Positions 17,833 through 27,169 of a stretch of DNA of 64,000 nucleotides are shown in pieces (position 1 is the first letter of the stretch; each line of letters begins with the position of its first letter). The stretch is from NCBI RefSeq assembly GCF_016427565.1, contig NZ_JAELXT010000007.1, positions 124,001-188,000 on the forward strand. Direction: 5' to 3'. This DNA is from Microvirga splendida. Its GTDB lineage: Bacteria > Pseudomonadota > Alphaproteobacteria > Rhizobiales > Beijerinckiaceae. The translations under genes were made by a program, and so were the position numbers. The notes beneath the pieces are model-generated. The model was not told where the DNA came from and did not search any database. It saw nothing but the letters and a program-made list of their open reading frames with translations.

Positions 17833-20151
17833 GTGTTGGTGCATCACCCCACGACAGGGTGCCGTTTCCAGGGCGCCCGAACTCGCGGGGCTTCTGTCTT
17901 GAACAGCCAGGACACCATTGCACAGCGTCAGGCGGCCGAGCCGTCCCAGACCGGCCTCGGCTGGCTGGGCTACGGAGCCGTTCTGTCGGCTCTGGCGTCG
18001 GCTCTCGCCACGTTCCTGATCCTCGCCGGCGCCACGCCCATCCTGCCGACCCACAACGTCGTCGTGTGGGTGTTCACGCTCAACGGCGTTCTTATCGCCG
18101 TCCTCCTCGGCATCGTGGCCTGGCAGACGCGCAAGCTCGTGCGGGAGCGCAGGGCAGGGGCAGCGGCCGCGGGCCTGCATGTGCGAATCGTCGGGCTCTT
18201 CAGCCTGGTGGCGGTCCTGCCGGCCATTCTCGTCGCCGGCGTTGCGACGGTGACGCTGGAACGCGGGCTGGATCCCTGGTTCACAGGCGCGCTCAAGGAC
18301 CTCATGAACAACACGGTGTCTATTGCCCGCTCCTATCGGGAGATGCAGTGCCGGACACTCGCGCGCGAAACCCAGCTGATGGCAGCCGACCTCAACCGCG
18401 CCAAGGTTCTCTTCGATGCCGACCGCAACCTGTTCCGGGAGTTCATGAACTCCCGCGCGGTGTTCCTCGGTTTCCCGCTGGCCATGATCGTCGATCCGGA
18501 CGGGACGGTGATCGAGCGGATCGAGGTGAAGAAGGTCAACAACATTCCCCCTCCGTCCGAGGTAGACCTGCAGGAGGCAAGCTCCCAGGAGGCTCTGTGT
18601 CTCTTCAACCGGGCGGGCGGCAACATCTTCCGCTCCGCCCTGAAGCTCGACGCCCATGGCGGCAGGGTGCTGTATGTGGCGCGTGAAGTGGATCCGCGCG
18701 CCATCGAGTTCCCGCAGGTCGCCGAGACCGGGGTGGCTTTCTACGAAGCGCTCGACCAGAAGAAGGCGGGCATCCAGATCGCCTTCGCGTCCATGTTCAC
18801 GCTCATTGCTCTGATCGTTCTGCTCTCGGCAGTCTGGTTCGGGCTGAATTTCGCGAACCGCCTCGTGGCGCCGATCCGGCGCCTCATCCATGCGACGGAC
18901 CAGGTGGCGACCGGCAACTTCTACGTCCAGGTTCCCGTCAAGCGGGGCGAAGGGGATCTCGGCCACCTGGGCGAGACCTTCAACAAGATGACCTCCGAGC
19001 TGCGGCGCCAGCATGACGGCCTCACCACGGCCAGCGAGCTGATGGATCGCCGCCGTCGATTCACCGAAGCGGTGCTTGCCGGCGTTTCGGCCGGGGTGAT
19101 CGGCGTGAATGCCCGGGGGGTGATCACCATCGTCAATCCTTCGACGGAGGCCTTGCTTGGAGCCTCGCGGGAGGAGTTGCTCGGCAAGCCGATCACCTTG
19201 ATCCTGCCCGAGGTCACGTCGCTCGTGGAAGAGATGAGCCATGGACGCCAGCGGCTGATGCAGCAGCAGATCCATATCGCGCGCCGGGGCAAGGAGCGCA
19301 CGATCAACGTCCGGGTCACCAGCGAGCAGACGCGCAGCGAGAAGCGGGACCTCGTGATCACCCTCGACGACATCACGGATCTCGTCCTGGCGCAGCGGAC
19401 CTCCGCCTGGGCGGACGTGGCGCGACGGATTGCGCACGAGATCAAGAACCCTCTGACGCCGATCCAGCTCTCGGCCGAGCGCATCCGCCGGAAATACGGC
19501 AAGGTGATCACCACGGACCGGGAGGTGTTCGACCAGTGCACGGACACCATCGTGCGGCAGGTCGACGACATCAAGCGCATGGTCGACGAGTTCGCATCCT
19601 TCGCCCGCATGCCCAAGCCGACCATCGGCAGCGAGGATCTGGCTGAGACGATCCGGCAGGTGGTTTTCATGATGAAGATCGCCCACCCCGAGATCGAGTT
19701 TGTCGATCAGGTGCCGCAAGGATCGCTTATGGCGCCGTTCGACCGCCGGCTCGTGTCTCAGGCCGTGACCAACATCGTCAAGAATGCGACGGAAGCCATT
19801 TCGGCGGTGCCGGAGGAGGAGAGAGGGCAGGGGCGGATCGCCATTCTTCTCGACGACACGCACCCGGAGTATCTGATTTTGGCCGTGACCGACAACGGCA
19901 AGGGCTTCCCGGTCGAAGGGCGGCAGCGCCTACTGGAGCCCTACATGACGACCCGCGAGGGTGGAACCGGCCTGGGGTTGCCGATCGTCGCGAAGATCCT
20001 GGAAGACCATGGGGGTGGCATGGAGCTGGCCGATAATCCCGCCGGACGGGGAGGGCAGGTCCGCATGTGGATCCCGAAGACGAAGCAGATGGCATCGGAG
20101 GAGACATCGGTCGCTTCCAGCCGCAACGACACTCGCAGGGCAAGCCTATGA
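17833..20151 (+). CDS. ntrY: Membrane sensor kinase NtrY
   Basis: About 772 residues from GTG 17833. A TTG at 17899 is an alternative start closer to the conserved part. Three N-terminal hydrophobic segments (about 40-125) precede a periplasmic sensor region. Then come another helix (IAFASMFTLIALIVLLSAVW), HAMP, PAS, the HisKA histidine in [20 protein letters not shown], and a HATPase with GTGLGLPIV. It pairs with NtrX in redox, nitrogen and envelope control in alphaproteobacteria. It overlaps ntrX by ATGA. Confidence 0.94.
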   Translation: MLVHHPTTGCRFQGARTRGASVLNSQDTIAQRQAAEPSQTGLGWLGYGAVLSALASALATFLILAGATPILPTHNVVVWVFTLNGVLIAVLLGIVAWQTRKLVRERRAGAAAAGLHVRIVGLFSLVAVLPAILVAGVATVTLERGLDPWFTGALKDLMNNTVSIARSYREMQCRTLARETQLMAADLNRAKVLFDADRNLFREFMNSRAVFLGFPLAMIVDPDGTVIERIEVKKVNNIPPPSEVDLQEASSQEALCLFNRAGGNIFRSALKLDAHGGRVLYVAREVDPRAIEFPQVAETGVAFYEALDQKKAGIQIAFASMFTLIALIVLLSAVWFGLNFANRLVAPIRRLIHATDQVATGNFYVQVPVKRGEGDLGHLGETFNKMTSELRRQHDGLTTASELMDRRRRFTEAVLAGVSAGVIGVNARGVITIVNPSTEALLGASREELLGKPITLILPEVTSLVEEMSHGRQRLMQQQIHIARRGKERTINVRVTSEQTRSEKRDLVITLDDITDLVLAQRTSAWADVARRIAHEIKNPLTPIQLSAERIRRKYGKVITTDREVFDQCTDTIVRQVDDIKRMVDEFASFARMPKPTIGSEDLAETIRQVVFMMKIAHPEIEFVDQVPQGSLMAPFDRRLVSQAVTNIVKNATEAISAVPEEERGQGRIAILLDDTHPEYLILAVTDNGKGFPVEGRQRLLEPYMTTREGGTGLGLPIVAKILEDHGGGMELADNPAGRGGQVRMWIPKTKQMASEETSVASSRNDTRRASL

Positions 20152-21518
20152 GCGCTGATATTCTCGTCGTCGACGACGAAGTCGACATTCGCGAACTCGT
20201 GGCCGGCATCCTTGAGGATGAAGGGCACCGCACACGGACCGCCGGGACGTCGGACGACGCCCTTGCTGCTATCGAGACGCGGCGGCCCCACCTGGTTTTC
20301 CTCGATATTTGGCTGCAGGGAAGCCGCCTCGACGGCCTCCAGGTGCTGGAGATCATCAAGAGCCAGCATCCAGACTTGCCAGTCGTGATGATCTCGGGTC
20401 ACGGCAACATCGAAACCGCCGTCTCGGCCATCAAGGCCGGCGCCTATGACTTCATCGAAAAGCCGTTCAAGGCGGACCGGCTCGTGCTCGTGGCCGAGCG
20501 GGCTCTCGAGGCGTCGAGATTGAAGCGCGAGGTGCGCGATCTGCGCTCGCGTTCGGTTCAAGCCAGCCGCATTGCCGGCAAGTCGATCGTGATCAACCAG
20601 CTTCGGCAGGCCGTCGAGCGCGCGGGCCCGACGAATGCCCGGATTCTCATCACCGGCGCGCCCGGGTCCGGTAAGGAGCTCACGGCCCGGACCGTGCACA
20701 GCCTCTCCACTCGCGCCAACGGTCCCTTCGTGGTCCTCTCGGCCGCCACCATCACGCCGGACACCATGGAGGCCGAGCTGTTCGGCACGGAAGGCGGGGC
20801 GGATGGGGGGCGCCGCGTCGGCGCGCTCGAGGAGGCCCATGGCGGCACCCTCTACATCGATGAGATCGCCGACATGCCGCGGGAGACGCAGAACCGCATC
20901 CTGCGCGTTCTCGTCGATCAGAACTTCCAGCGCGTCGGCGGAACGACGCGGGTCCATGTGGATGTCCGTATCGTCTCGTCATCGAGCCGCGACCTGCCGG
21001 CCGAAATCGCCGCCGGCCGGTTCCGCGAGGATCTGTTCCACCGCCTCGGCGTCATTCCGATCCGAGTGCCGTCCCTGGCCGAGCGTCGGGAGGATGTGCC
21101 GGAACTCATCGAGTTCTTCATGGAGCAGATCTCGTCGACCACGGGCCTGCCGAAGAGGCGGATCGCCGAGGATGCCATGGCGGTGCTGCAGTCGCATGAC
21201 TGGCCCGGCAACGTGCGCCAGCTGAGGAACAACGTCGAGCGCCTGATGATCCTCGTCTCGGGAGATCCCGATGCAGAGATCACCGCCGACATGCTGCCTT
21301 CCGAGATCGGTGCGCTCGTTCCGAGCACGCCGGGCGGGGCAGGGGGCGAAAAGCTCATGAGCCTGCCGCTCCGCGACGCCCGCGAGATCTTTGAGCGGGA
21401 ATACCTTCTGGCGCAGATCGCCCGGTTCAGCGGCAACATCTCCCGCACGGCGGAGTTCATCGGCATGGAGCGTTCAGCCCTGCACCGGAAGCTGAAATCC
21501 CTCGGCATCGGCGGCTGA
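20148..21518 (+). CDS. ntrX: Response regulator NtrX
   Basis: 456 residues. Receiver domain with the phospho-aspartate in HLVFLDIWLQGSRLDG, AAA+ domain with Walker A GAPGSGKE and Walker B GGTLYIDEIAD, and a C-terminal Fis helix-turn-helix (ISRTAEFIGMERSALHRKLK). The GAFTGA loop needed for sigma-54 contact is missing: the segment between FGTEGG and VGALEEAHGG is short. As I recall, alphaproteobacterial NtrX proteins generally share this, so it probably works with other RNA polymerase forms. ATG 20148 gives the standard start (MSADILVVDDEVD). Confidence 0.95.
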   Translation: MSADILVVDDEVDIRELVAGILEDEGHRTRTAGTSDDALAAIETRRPHLVFLDIWLQGSRLDGLQVLEIIKSQHPDLPVVMISGHGNIETAVSAIKAGAYDFIEKPFKADRLVLVAERALEASRLKREVRDLRSRSVQASRIAGKSIVINQLRQAVERAGPTNARILITGAPGSGKELTARTVHSLSTRANGPFVVLSAATITPDTMEAELFGTEGGADGGRRVGALEEAHGGTLYIDEIADMPRETQNRILRVLVDQNFQRVGGTTRVHVDVRIVSSSSRDLPAEIAAGRFREDLFHRLGVIPIRVPSLAERREDVPELIEFFMEQISSTTGLPKRRIAEDAMAVLQSHDWPGNVRQLRNNVERLMILVSGDPDAEITADMLPSEIGALVPSTPGGAGGEKLMSLPLRDAREIFEREYLLAQIARFSGNISRTAEFIGMERSALHRKLKSLGIGG

Positions 21519-21752
21519 CACCCGCCGCAGATGCTCCTCAATCACCTGGCGCCTTCGCAAAGCCGGAACGAAAACCTACCAATCCACGGGAAAATGCACT
21601 CCGACGAGGTAGAACCGTTGCGTCCCCCTTGCCGAACGCGGCTGTTCGCCCTGTAATAAGAACGCCGGTCACCGACCGCACGAAAGCGGACAACCATATC
21701 CAGGCGGCCCCATAGCCAAGACCGGCGGCGATGGGCTGGCGAGGCAACTTCC

Positions 21753-22007
21753 ATGGCGGGCGATCGCGCGCAGAATCTTCAGGACACATTCCTCAACTAC
21801 GTCCGGAAGCAGAAAATACCCCTGACGATCTTTCTTGTGAACGGAGTGAAGCTCCAGGGCGTCGTCACCTGGTTCGACAATTTCTGCGTCCTGCTGCGCA
21901 GGGATGGTCACTCCCAGCTGGTTTACAAACACGCTATTTCCACCATCATGCCAGGCCAGCCCGTCCAGTTGTTCGATCAGATCGACGAGGCTGGTGAGAA
22001 GGCCTGA
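21753..22007 (+). CDS. hfq: RNA chaperone Hfq
   Basis: 84 residues with the Sm1 motif ([21 protein letters not shown]) and Sm2 motif ([11 protein letters not shown]) of Hfq, which forms a hexameric ring for sRNA-mRNA pairing. The N-terminus [15 protein letters not shown] is standard. It lies 234 bases after ntrX and directly before hflX, the usual hfq-hflX order. The gap 21519-21752 should hold its promoter, but I cannot assign one with confidence. Confidence 0.97.
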   Translation: MAGDRAQNLQDTFLNYVRKQKIPLTIFLVNGVKLQGVVTWFDNFCVLLRRDGHSQLVYKHAISTIMPGQPVQLFDQIDEAGEKA

Positions 22008-22008
22008 G

Positions 22009-23403
22009 GTGACCGAACCGCGTACTCCGGGGGAAGAACGTCTCGCACAGCTTGCCGAACCTGAGAAAGAGGTTGCGGCAGGGACACGGACGCTCGTTAT
22101 CGGGCCGTACCTGACGCGCAAGCGGCGCGTTTCGACAGACTCCGAAGGCGAGGGGAGCAACCCTCGCCCGCCCGAGGCGCGTCTCGACGAGATCGCCGGC
22201 CTCGCCCTTGCCATCGACCTGACCATCGTTCGCTCGCTCATCGCCCCCCTGTCCTCGCCCCGACCGGCCACCTTCGTCGGAAGCGGCAAGGTCGAGGAGC
22301 TCGCCGGGTTCATCCGCGCCGAGGAGATCGGGCTGGTCGTGATGGACTGCGCACTGAGCCCGGTGCAGCAGCGCAATCTCGAAAAGGCCTGGGGTGCCAA
22401 GGTCATCGACCGGACGGGCCTGATCCTCGAAATCTTCGGGCGGCGCGCCCGCACGAAGGAGGGCACTCTCCAGGTCGAGCTGGCGCACCTGTCCTACCAG
22501 AAGGGCCGGCTGGTGCGTTCCTGGACCCACCTCGAACGTCAGCGCGGCGGCTTCGGCTTCCTCGGCGGCCCCGGCGAGACGCAGATCGAAGCCGACCGGC
22601 GCATGATCCAGGAGCGGATGAACCGGATCGAGCGGGATCTTGAGGGCGTCGTGAAGACCCGGTCCCTGCACCGGACGAGCCGCCGCCGCGTGCCCTATCC
22701 GATCATCGCGCTCGTCGGCTACACCAACGCCGGCAAGTCCACGCTCTTCAACCGCATGACGCAGGCCGACGTTCTGGCCGAGAACATGCTGTTCGCCACC
22801 CTCGATCCCACATCCCGGGCCATCGAGCTGCCTCACGGCGAGAAAGCCATCCTGTCCGACACCGTCGGGTTCATCTCGGATCTGCCGACCATGCTGGTGG
22901 CGGCCTTCCGGGCCACCCTGGAGGACGTTGTCGAGGCCGACGTGCTGCTTCACGTGCGCGACGTCTCGCACGGCGAGACCGAGGCTCAGGCGGGCGACGT
23001 GGCCATCGTTCTGCGCGAGCTCGGGATCGATCCGGACGACACGCGGCGCATCGTCGAGGTCTGGAACAAGGCTGATCTGCTCTCGGCGGAAGACCGGGAG
23101 CGGCTTGCCGCGACCTCGCAGCGGACCGGCGAGGAGAGGCGGCCGATCCTCATCTCCGCCCTGACCGGAGACGGCATTCCCGAACTGCTCGCCACCATCG
23201 AGCAGCATTTGGCCTTGGGGCGTATGACCTATGAGGTCGATGTCGCGCCCGAGGACGGGCAGGGGCTTGCCTGGCTCCACGAGAACACGGAAATCCTGGA
23301 CCGCCAGTCGAAGGACAACGGGCATACCATCCTTCAGGTGCGCCTGGTCGCCGGCAAGGAACCCCGGTTCCTGAACCGCTTTCCCGACGCCCGCGTGCTA
23401 TGA
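22009..23403 (+). CDS. hflX: GTPase HflX
   Basis: 464 residues from GTG 22009, one base after the hfq stop. The N-terminal HflX domain contains [22 protein letters not shown] helical linker includes [15 protein letters not shown]. The G domain has G1 [13 protein letters not shown]3 [11 protein letters not shown] and G4 NKADLL. It is a ribosome-splitting GTPase involved in stress recovery. Its end overlaps the end of the convergent mazG by six bases. Confidence 0.95.
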   Translation: MTEPRTPGEERLAQLAEPEKEVAAGTRTLVIGPYLTRKRRVSTDSEGEGSNPRPPEARLDEIAGLALAIDLTIVRSLIAPLSSPRPATFVGSGKVEELAGFIRAEEIGLVVMDCALSPVQQRNLEKAWGAKVIDRTGLILEIFGRRARTKEGTLQVELAHLSYQKGRLVRSWTHLERQRGGFGFLGGPGETQIEADRRMIQERMNRIERDLEGVVKTRSLHRTSRRRVPYPIIALVGYTNAGKSTLFNRMTQADVLAENMLFATLDPTSRAIELPHGEKAILSDTVGFISDLPTMLVAAFRATLEDVVEADVLLHVRDVSHGETEAQAGDVAIVLRELGIDPDDTRRIVEVWNKADLLSAEDRERLAATSQRTGEERRPILISALTGDGIPELLATIEQHLALGRMTYEVDVAPEDGQGLAWLHENTEILDRQSKDNGHTILQVRLVAGKEPRFLNRFPDARVL

Positions 23404-24243
23404 GGACGGGCCGGGCTCGCGCTCGGCCGTCTTCGCTGCAACCCAAAGGCGCTCCATCTCTTCCAGGGACGCTTCGTCGAGGCTCCGCTCCTGTGCGGCA
23501 AGCGCCCCTTCGACGGCCCCGAAACGGCGCTCGAACTTGGCATTCGTACGCCGCAGCGCCTGCTCGGGATCGATTCCGAAATGCCGGGCGAGATTGGTGA
23601 CGGAAAAGAGAAGATCCCCGATCTCGTCTTCGATCTTATCTCGCTCACCGGTTGAGGAAGCTTCCTTAACCTCCTCCAGCTCCTCGTGAATCTTGTCGAT
23701 GACCTGGGCGGCGTCGGGCCAGTCGAAGCCGACCTTCGCGGCCTTGGCCGTCAGCTTCTGGGCTCGGGTCAAGGCGGGTAGGGCCGTCGGAATGCCACCG
23801 AGGAAACCGGCCTCGTGAGCCTCCGGGGCCAGGCCCAGCCTTTCGCGCTCCGCTCTGCGTTCAGTCTTCTCGTCGGCCTTGATCGAATCCCAGAGGCGCT
23901 TCACCTCCTCGGGCGAGAGATCCTTGATGCTGCCGAACACATGCGGATGGCGCCGGATGAGCTTTTTCGTGATCGCCCCGACCACGTCCCCGAAGGCGAA
24001 GGCACCCTGCTCCTCGGCCATTCGGGCGTGGAAAACGACCTGAAGCAGCAGATCGCCGAGCTCGTCCCGGAGATCCGCCAGATCGCCGCGCTCGATGGCG
24101 TCCACCACCTCGTAAGCCTCCTCGATCGTATACGGCGTAATCGATGCGAAATCCTGCTCCAGATCCCAAGGGCACCCGGTTCCGGGCGTGCGCAGGGCCG
24201 CCATGATCTCCAGGAGGCGTGCGATGTCGGTGGAAGGCTTCAT
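23398..24243 (-). CDS. mazG: Nucleoside triphosphate pyrophosphohydrolase MazG
   Basis: 281 residues with two MazG-type repeats. The first has EEAYEVVDAIERGDLADLRDELGDLLLQVVFHA. The second has IHEELEEVKEAS and KIEDEIGDLLFSVTNLARH, with the EExxE and ExxD metal-binding residues in both. It hydrolyses NTPs to NMPs and can lower ppGpp precursors. The frame is open to 24285, but ATG 24243 (MKPSTDIARLLEIMA) gives the family start. It is divergent from the OsmC-family gene. Confidence 0.94.
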   Translation of the reverse strand: MKPSTDIARLLEIMAALRTPGTGCPWDLEQDFASITPYTIEEAYEVVDAIERGDLADLRDELGDLLLQVVFHARMAEEQGAFAFGDVVGAITKKLIRRHPHVFGSIKDLSPEEVKRLWDSIKADEKTERRAERERLGLAPEAHEAGFLGGIPTALPALTRAQKLTAKAAKVGFDWPDAAQVIDKIHEELEEVKEASSTGERDKIEDEIGDLLFSVTNLARHFGIDPEQALRRTNAKFERRFGAVEGALAAQERSLDEASLEEMERLWVAAKTAEREPGPSS

Positions 24244-24375
24244 GGTTAATGTCCGCTCGTTCACTGTCTCATAGCCTGAGGACAAAACCGCGGGCTAGCT
24301 GGATTTGCGCCATTTCTCCCGAGTAGCGGTGTATGACGTGAGTGGAATCTTTTGAGGCGACTGAGGAAGAGAACG

Positions 24376-24819
24376 ATGAAAGCGCGGGTCAAACTGGTCG
24401 ACGGCATGATGTTTGTGGGCGAATCCGGCAGCGGCCATGCCGTCGTGATGGACGGCGCGCCTGAATACGGCGGACGCAATCTCGGGATTCGCCCCATGGA
24501 AATGCTGCTGCTGGGCCTGGGCGGCTGCACGGCGTTCGACGTGGTGCAAATCCTCAGAAAGGGCCGCGAGCAGGTCTCGGACTGCGAGGTCGATGTCACG
24601 GCCGAGCGGGCGGAGACCGATCCCAAGGTCTTCACCAGGATCCATCTCGAGTACCGCGTGGCAGGCAAGGATCTGGCGCCGGCCAAGGTGGAGCGGGCGA
24701 TCCAGCTCTCCAAGGAGAAGTACTGCTCGGCCTCGATCATGCTCGGCGCCGTGGCCGAGATCACCCACAGCTGGACGTCCGTGGACGAAGCGGCGGAACC
24801 TGCAGCGGCTGCTTCCTGA
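24376..24819 (+). CDS. OsmC family protein
   Basis: 147 residues of OsmC/YhfA type. MEMLLLGLGGCTAFDVVQIL carries the first redox cysteine, and EKYCSASIMLGAVAEITHSW carries the second. OsmC-like proteins reduce organic peroxides with these two cysteines, though the YhfA branch is less well defined. ATG 24376 is preceded by GAGGAAG. The 24352 start is not supported by a ribosome binding site. It stands alone, divergent from mazG. Confidence 0.9.
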   Translation: MKARVKLVDGMMFVGESGSGHAVVMDGAPEYGGRNLGIRPMEMLLLGLGGCTAFDVVQILRKGREQVSDCEVDVTAERAETDPKVFTRIHLEYRVAGKDLAPAKVERAIQLSKEKYCSASIMLGAVAEITHSWTSVDEAAEPAAAAS

Positions 24820-25045
24820 GCGACGCTGTATGGTCTTGGCGCGGCCCTGAACCTGCGCTGCACAGAACCTCAGAGATGGCGGCGATACCGTCGCCATCGC
24901 CACGTGCTCTTAAGTGAAAACACCGGCGAGCACAGGCCGGGATGAGCGGGGAGAGGTCTGAAACTCTCAAGATCTAATTCGCATAAGATATATTATGGAA
25001 CTTAAATTCCAGGGTGCTAGAGGGTTCTCATAGCTGTCTGTCGGA
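24820..25045. other. Intergenic region, nothing recognised
   Basis: 226 bases between two convergent genes. The middle is AT-richer (TTAAGT, AAGATATATTATGG), but I see no strong terminator hairpin, tRNA or ORF of note. Confidence 0.5.
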
Positions 25046-25384
25046 TTATGGCTTAGAGCCGAGTGAGCGGTACCACTCGGCATATGGCGTATCTCCTACC
25101 ATGCGCCGGTTGTAATCCGGTGCGCCATCGTTCCACCAGCCTGGACCGCGTTCACCCAGGGCTCGCTTGACAGCATCGATCCGAGCGCGGGTTTTTCTCA
25201 GAGCCTCTGGATCGTCCTTGGCGTTGCGAACGGCCCGCCGGGCGGCCATCAACTCCTTGACGAGACGCTCGCGCTCAACCGGATCGAGAGCCGGGTTGCT
25301 CAGGCGCCACAAGCGACCGCGGACGACGAAATAACGGCCGTCCGGGGTGTGCGGATACGGATCGGTTGATGGCGCGCGGCTCAT
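25046..25384 (-). CDS. Conserved hypothetical small protein
   Basis: 112 residues from ATG 25384 (upstream AGAGGAG supports it). Motifs: PDGRYFVVRGRLWRLSNP near the start, an Arg/Glu-rich helical middle (ERERLVKELMAARRAVRNA), and GPGWWNDGAPDYNRRM near the end. No signal peptide or membrane segment. Similar rhizobial proteins exist, sometimes labelled biopolymer transporter Tol, a name not supported by anything visible here. The helical middle may be a coiled coil. It is last in the run of minus-strand genes from rlpA. Confidence 0.75.
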   Translation of the reverse strand: MSRAPSTDPYPHTPDGRYFVVRGRLWRLSNPALDPVERERLVKELMAARRAVRNAKDDPEALRKTRARIDAVKRALGERGPGWWNDGAPDYNRRMVGDTPYAEWYRSLGSKP

Positions 25385-25449
25385 TGGCTCCTCTGGCAAG
25401 CCAGCCCTCTAAGGGCGGCCGGTCCCCATCACCTTGCCTGACCGCACCG

Positions 25450-26250
25450 TCAGTGGGCTTCGACCTGCATCCCGTCGAACGCCGGCTCGATATGCGGCGG
25501 CAACTCGCTCCGCAGCGCCTCGTAATCGAGATCGGTGTGGAGGTTCGTCAGGATGGCGCGCTTCGGCTTGACCTTGGCAATGAAGTCCAGGGCCTCGGAC
25601 ACGGAGAAATGGGTCGGATGCGGCGTGTAGCGCAAGGCATCGAGGATCAGGATGTCCAGGCCTTCCAGATACCGGAGGCTCTCGTCGGGCATCTCGCTCA
25701 CGTCGGGAGCATAGGCAATGTTCCCAAACCGAAACCCCAGGGTGTCGATATCCCCATGGACCATCCTGAACGGCATGGCCTCTATGGCTCCGCCCGACCC
25801 GGGAACGGAGGTCATCACGCCGGGCTGCAGGTGATGCATCTTCAGAATGGGCGGATAGCTGCTCCCGGCCGGCGTCTCGAAGCAATAGCCGAACCGCATC
25901 ATCAACAGTTCGCTCGTCATCCGGTCCGCATAGACCGGGATGCGCTGGCGCTGGACGATGGCGAGCGGGCGCAGGTCGTCGATCCCATGGATGTGGTCGG
26001 CATGCTCATGGGTGTAGAGAACCGCATCCAGGCGCCGGACATCGGCCCCGAGCAGCTGATCGCGCACATCGGGACCCGTATCGACCAGCACGGTCGTGAC
26101 GGCTCCGTCCGGGCCGAAGCGCTCCACCAGCACGGAGCAGCGCCGGCGCCGGTTCTTCGGGTTGGTGGGATCGCAGGCACCCCAGCCGACGCCCACGCGC
26201 GGCACGCCGGCGGATGATCCGCAGCCCAGGATCGTCAGGCGCAGCGTCAT
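25450..26250 (-). CDS. MBL-fold metallo-hydrolase (PhnP-like)
   Basis: 266 residues of the metallo-beta-lactamase fold. The di-metal motif is THEHADHIHGIDDL, with further ligands expected at MVHGDIDT and LTNLHTDLD. The start, LTILGCGSSAGVPRVG, is typical of PhnP/RNase Z-like hydrolases, some of which cleave cyclic phosphodiesters. The substrate is not known. It overlaps the tatD stop (ATGA, 26247-26250). The tatD-MBL pair is conserved in Rhizobiales downstream of metG. Confidence 0.9.
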   Translation of the reverse strand: MTLRLTILGCGSSAGVPRVGVGWGACDPTNPKNRRRRCSVLVERFGPDGAVTTVLVDTGPDVRDQLLGADVRRLDAVLYTHEHADHIHGIDDLRPLAIVQRQRIPVYADRMTSELLMMRFGYCFETPAGSSYPPILKMHHLQPGVMTSVPGSGGAIEAMPFRMVHGDIDTLGFRFGNIAYAPDVSEMPDESLRYLEGLDILILDALRYTPHPTHFSVSEALDFIAKVKPKRAILTNLHTDLDYEALRSELPPHIEPAFDGMQVEAH

Positions 26251-27056
26251 GATGCGAGCGCCTGCCTGTATTCGGCATCGGCAGCCGCTGCCTTGGCGAA
26301 GAGTCGGTAGAAATTGGCCGTGGTGAGCCCGGCAATCGTCTCGTCCGTCACGCCGATGACCTCGGAGAGCACATGGGCGGTGTGGGCCACGAAGGCGGGC
26401 TCGTTCGTCTTGCCGCGATACGGCACGGGGGCCAGGTAGGGCGCGTCCGTTTCGACCAGCAGCCGGTCATGGGGAACGGCGGTCGCGATCCGGCGGATCT
26501 CCTCCGAGTTCCGGAAGGTCAGGATCCCGGAAAACGAGACGTAAAGCCCCAGCTCGACGCCGACCTGGGCGAGCTTCTCGCCGGAGGAGAAGCAGTGGAG
26601 AACCGCATCGAAGCGCCCTCGCCCCATCTCCTCGGACAGGATCCGGATCATGTCCTCGTCGGCATTGCGCGCATGGATGACCAGCGGCAGCCCGGTTTCG
26701 CGAGCGGCTTCGATATGAGTGCGAAAGACCCGCTGCTGCACGCCGCGCGGGCTCTTGTCGTAGTGATAATCGAGGCCTGCCTCGCCAATGGCGACGCAGC
26801 GCGGATGATGCGACAGCTCGATGAGCCGCCCCGACGGGACATCCGGCTCCACGGCGGCATTGTGGGGATGAGTGCCGATTGTGCAGAAGATGCTCTCATG
26901 CGCCTCGGCCAGGGCACGATAGGTGTCGAAGCGGGCCACATGGGTCGAGATAGTCACCATCCGGCCGACGCCGGCCGCTGCGGCGGCAGACAGCACCTCG
27001 GGGAGGCGGCTCTGAAAGTCCGGAAAATCCAGGTGGCAATGGCTGTCGACCAACAT
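26247..27056 (-). CDS. tatD: TatD-family deoxyribonuclease/hydrolase
   Basis: 269 residues from ATG 27056 (MLVDSHCHLDF). Metal-binding motifs of the TatD TIM barrel are present: DSHCHLD, GEAGLDYHY, HARNAD, HCFSSG and VETDAPYLAP. TatD proteins act as metal-dependent exo-DNases or RNases and repair factors. The frame runs on to 27536, but that extension is a shadow of the adjacent glycosidase gene. Confidence 0.94.
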   Translation of the reverse strand: MLVDSHCHLDFPDFQSRLPEVLSAAAAAGVGRMVTISTHVARFDTYRALAEAHESIFCTIGTHPHNAAVEPDVPSGRLIELSHHPRCVAIGEAGLDYHYDKSPRGVQQRVFRTHIEAARETGLPLVIHARNADEDMIRILSEEMGRGRFDAVLHCFSSGEKLAQVGVELGLYVSFSGILTFRNSEEIRRIATAVPHDRLLVETDAPYLAPVPYRGKTNEPAFVAHTAHVLSEVIGVTDETIAGLTTANFYRLFAKAAAADAEYRQALAS

Positions 27057-27088
27057 GGGTGAAGGCGCCCTCCTCTGCGACGGCAACG

Positions 27089-27129
27089 GCATCGGGCCCA
27101 AAAGTAAGATCCACTTTTCCGCACGATGC
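27089..27129. repeat. REP-like extragenic palindrome, copy C
   Basis: An imperfect palindrome running from GCATCGGGCCCAAAAGT to a terminal GCACGATGC. It lies in the gap between the GH1-like gene and tatD. It shares the GCATCG core and the AAAAGTGG block with the two copies at 39490 and 39554. Confidence 0.75.
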
Positions 27130-27169
27130 GCTAGCGGCACGGTTGCATAGATCGGATCGGCGCCCTCGT

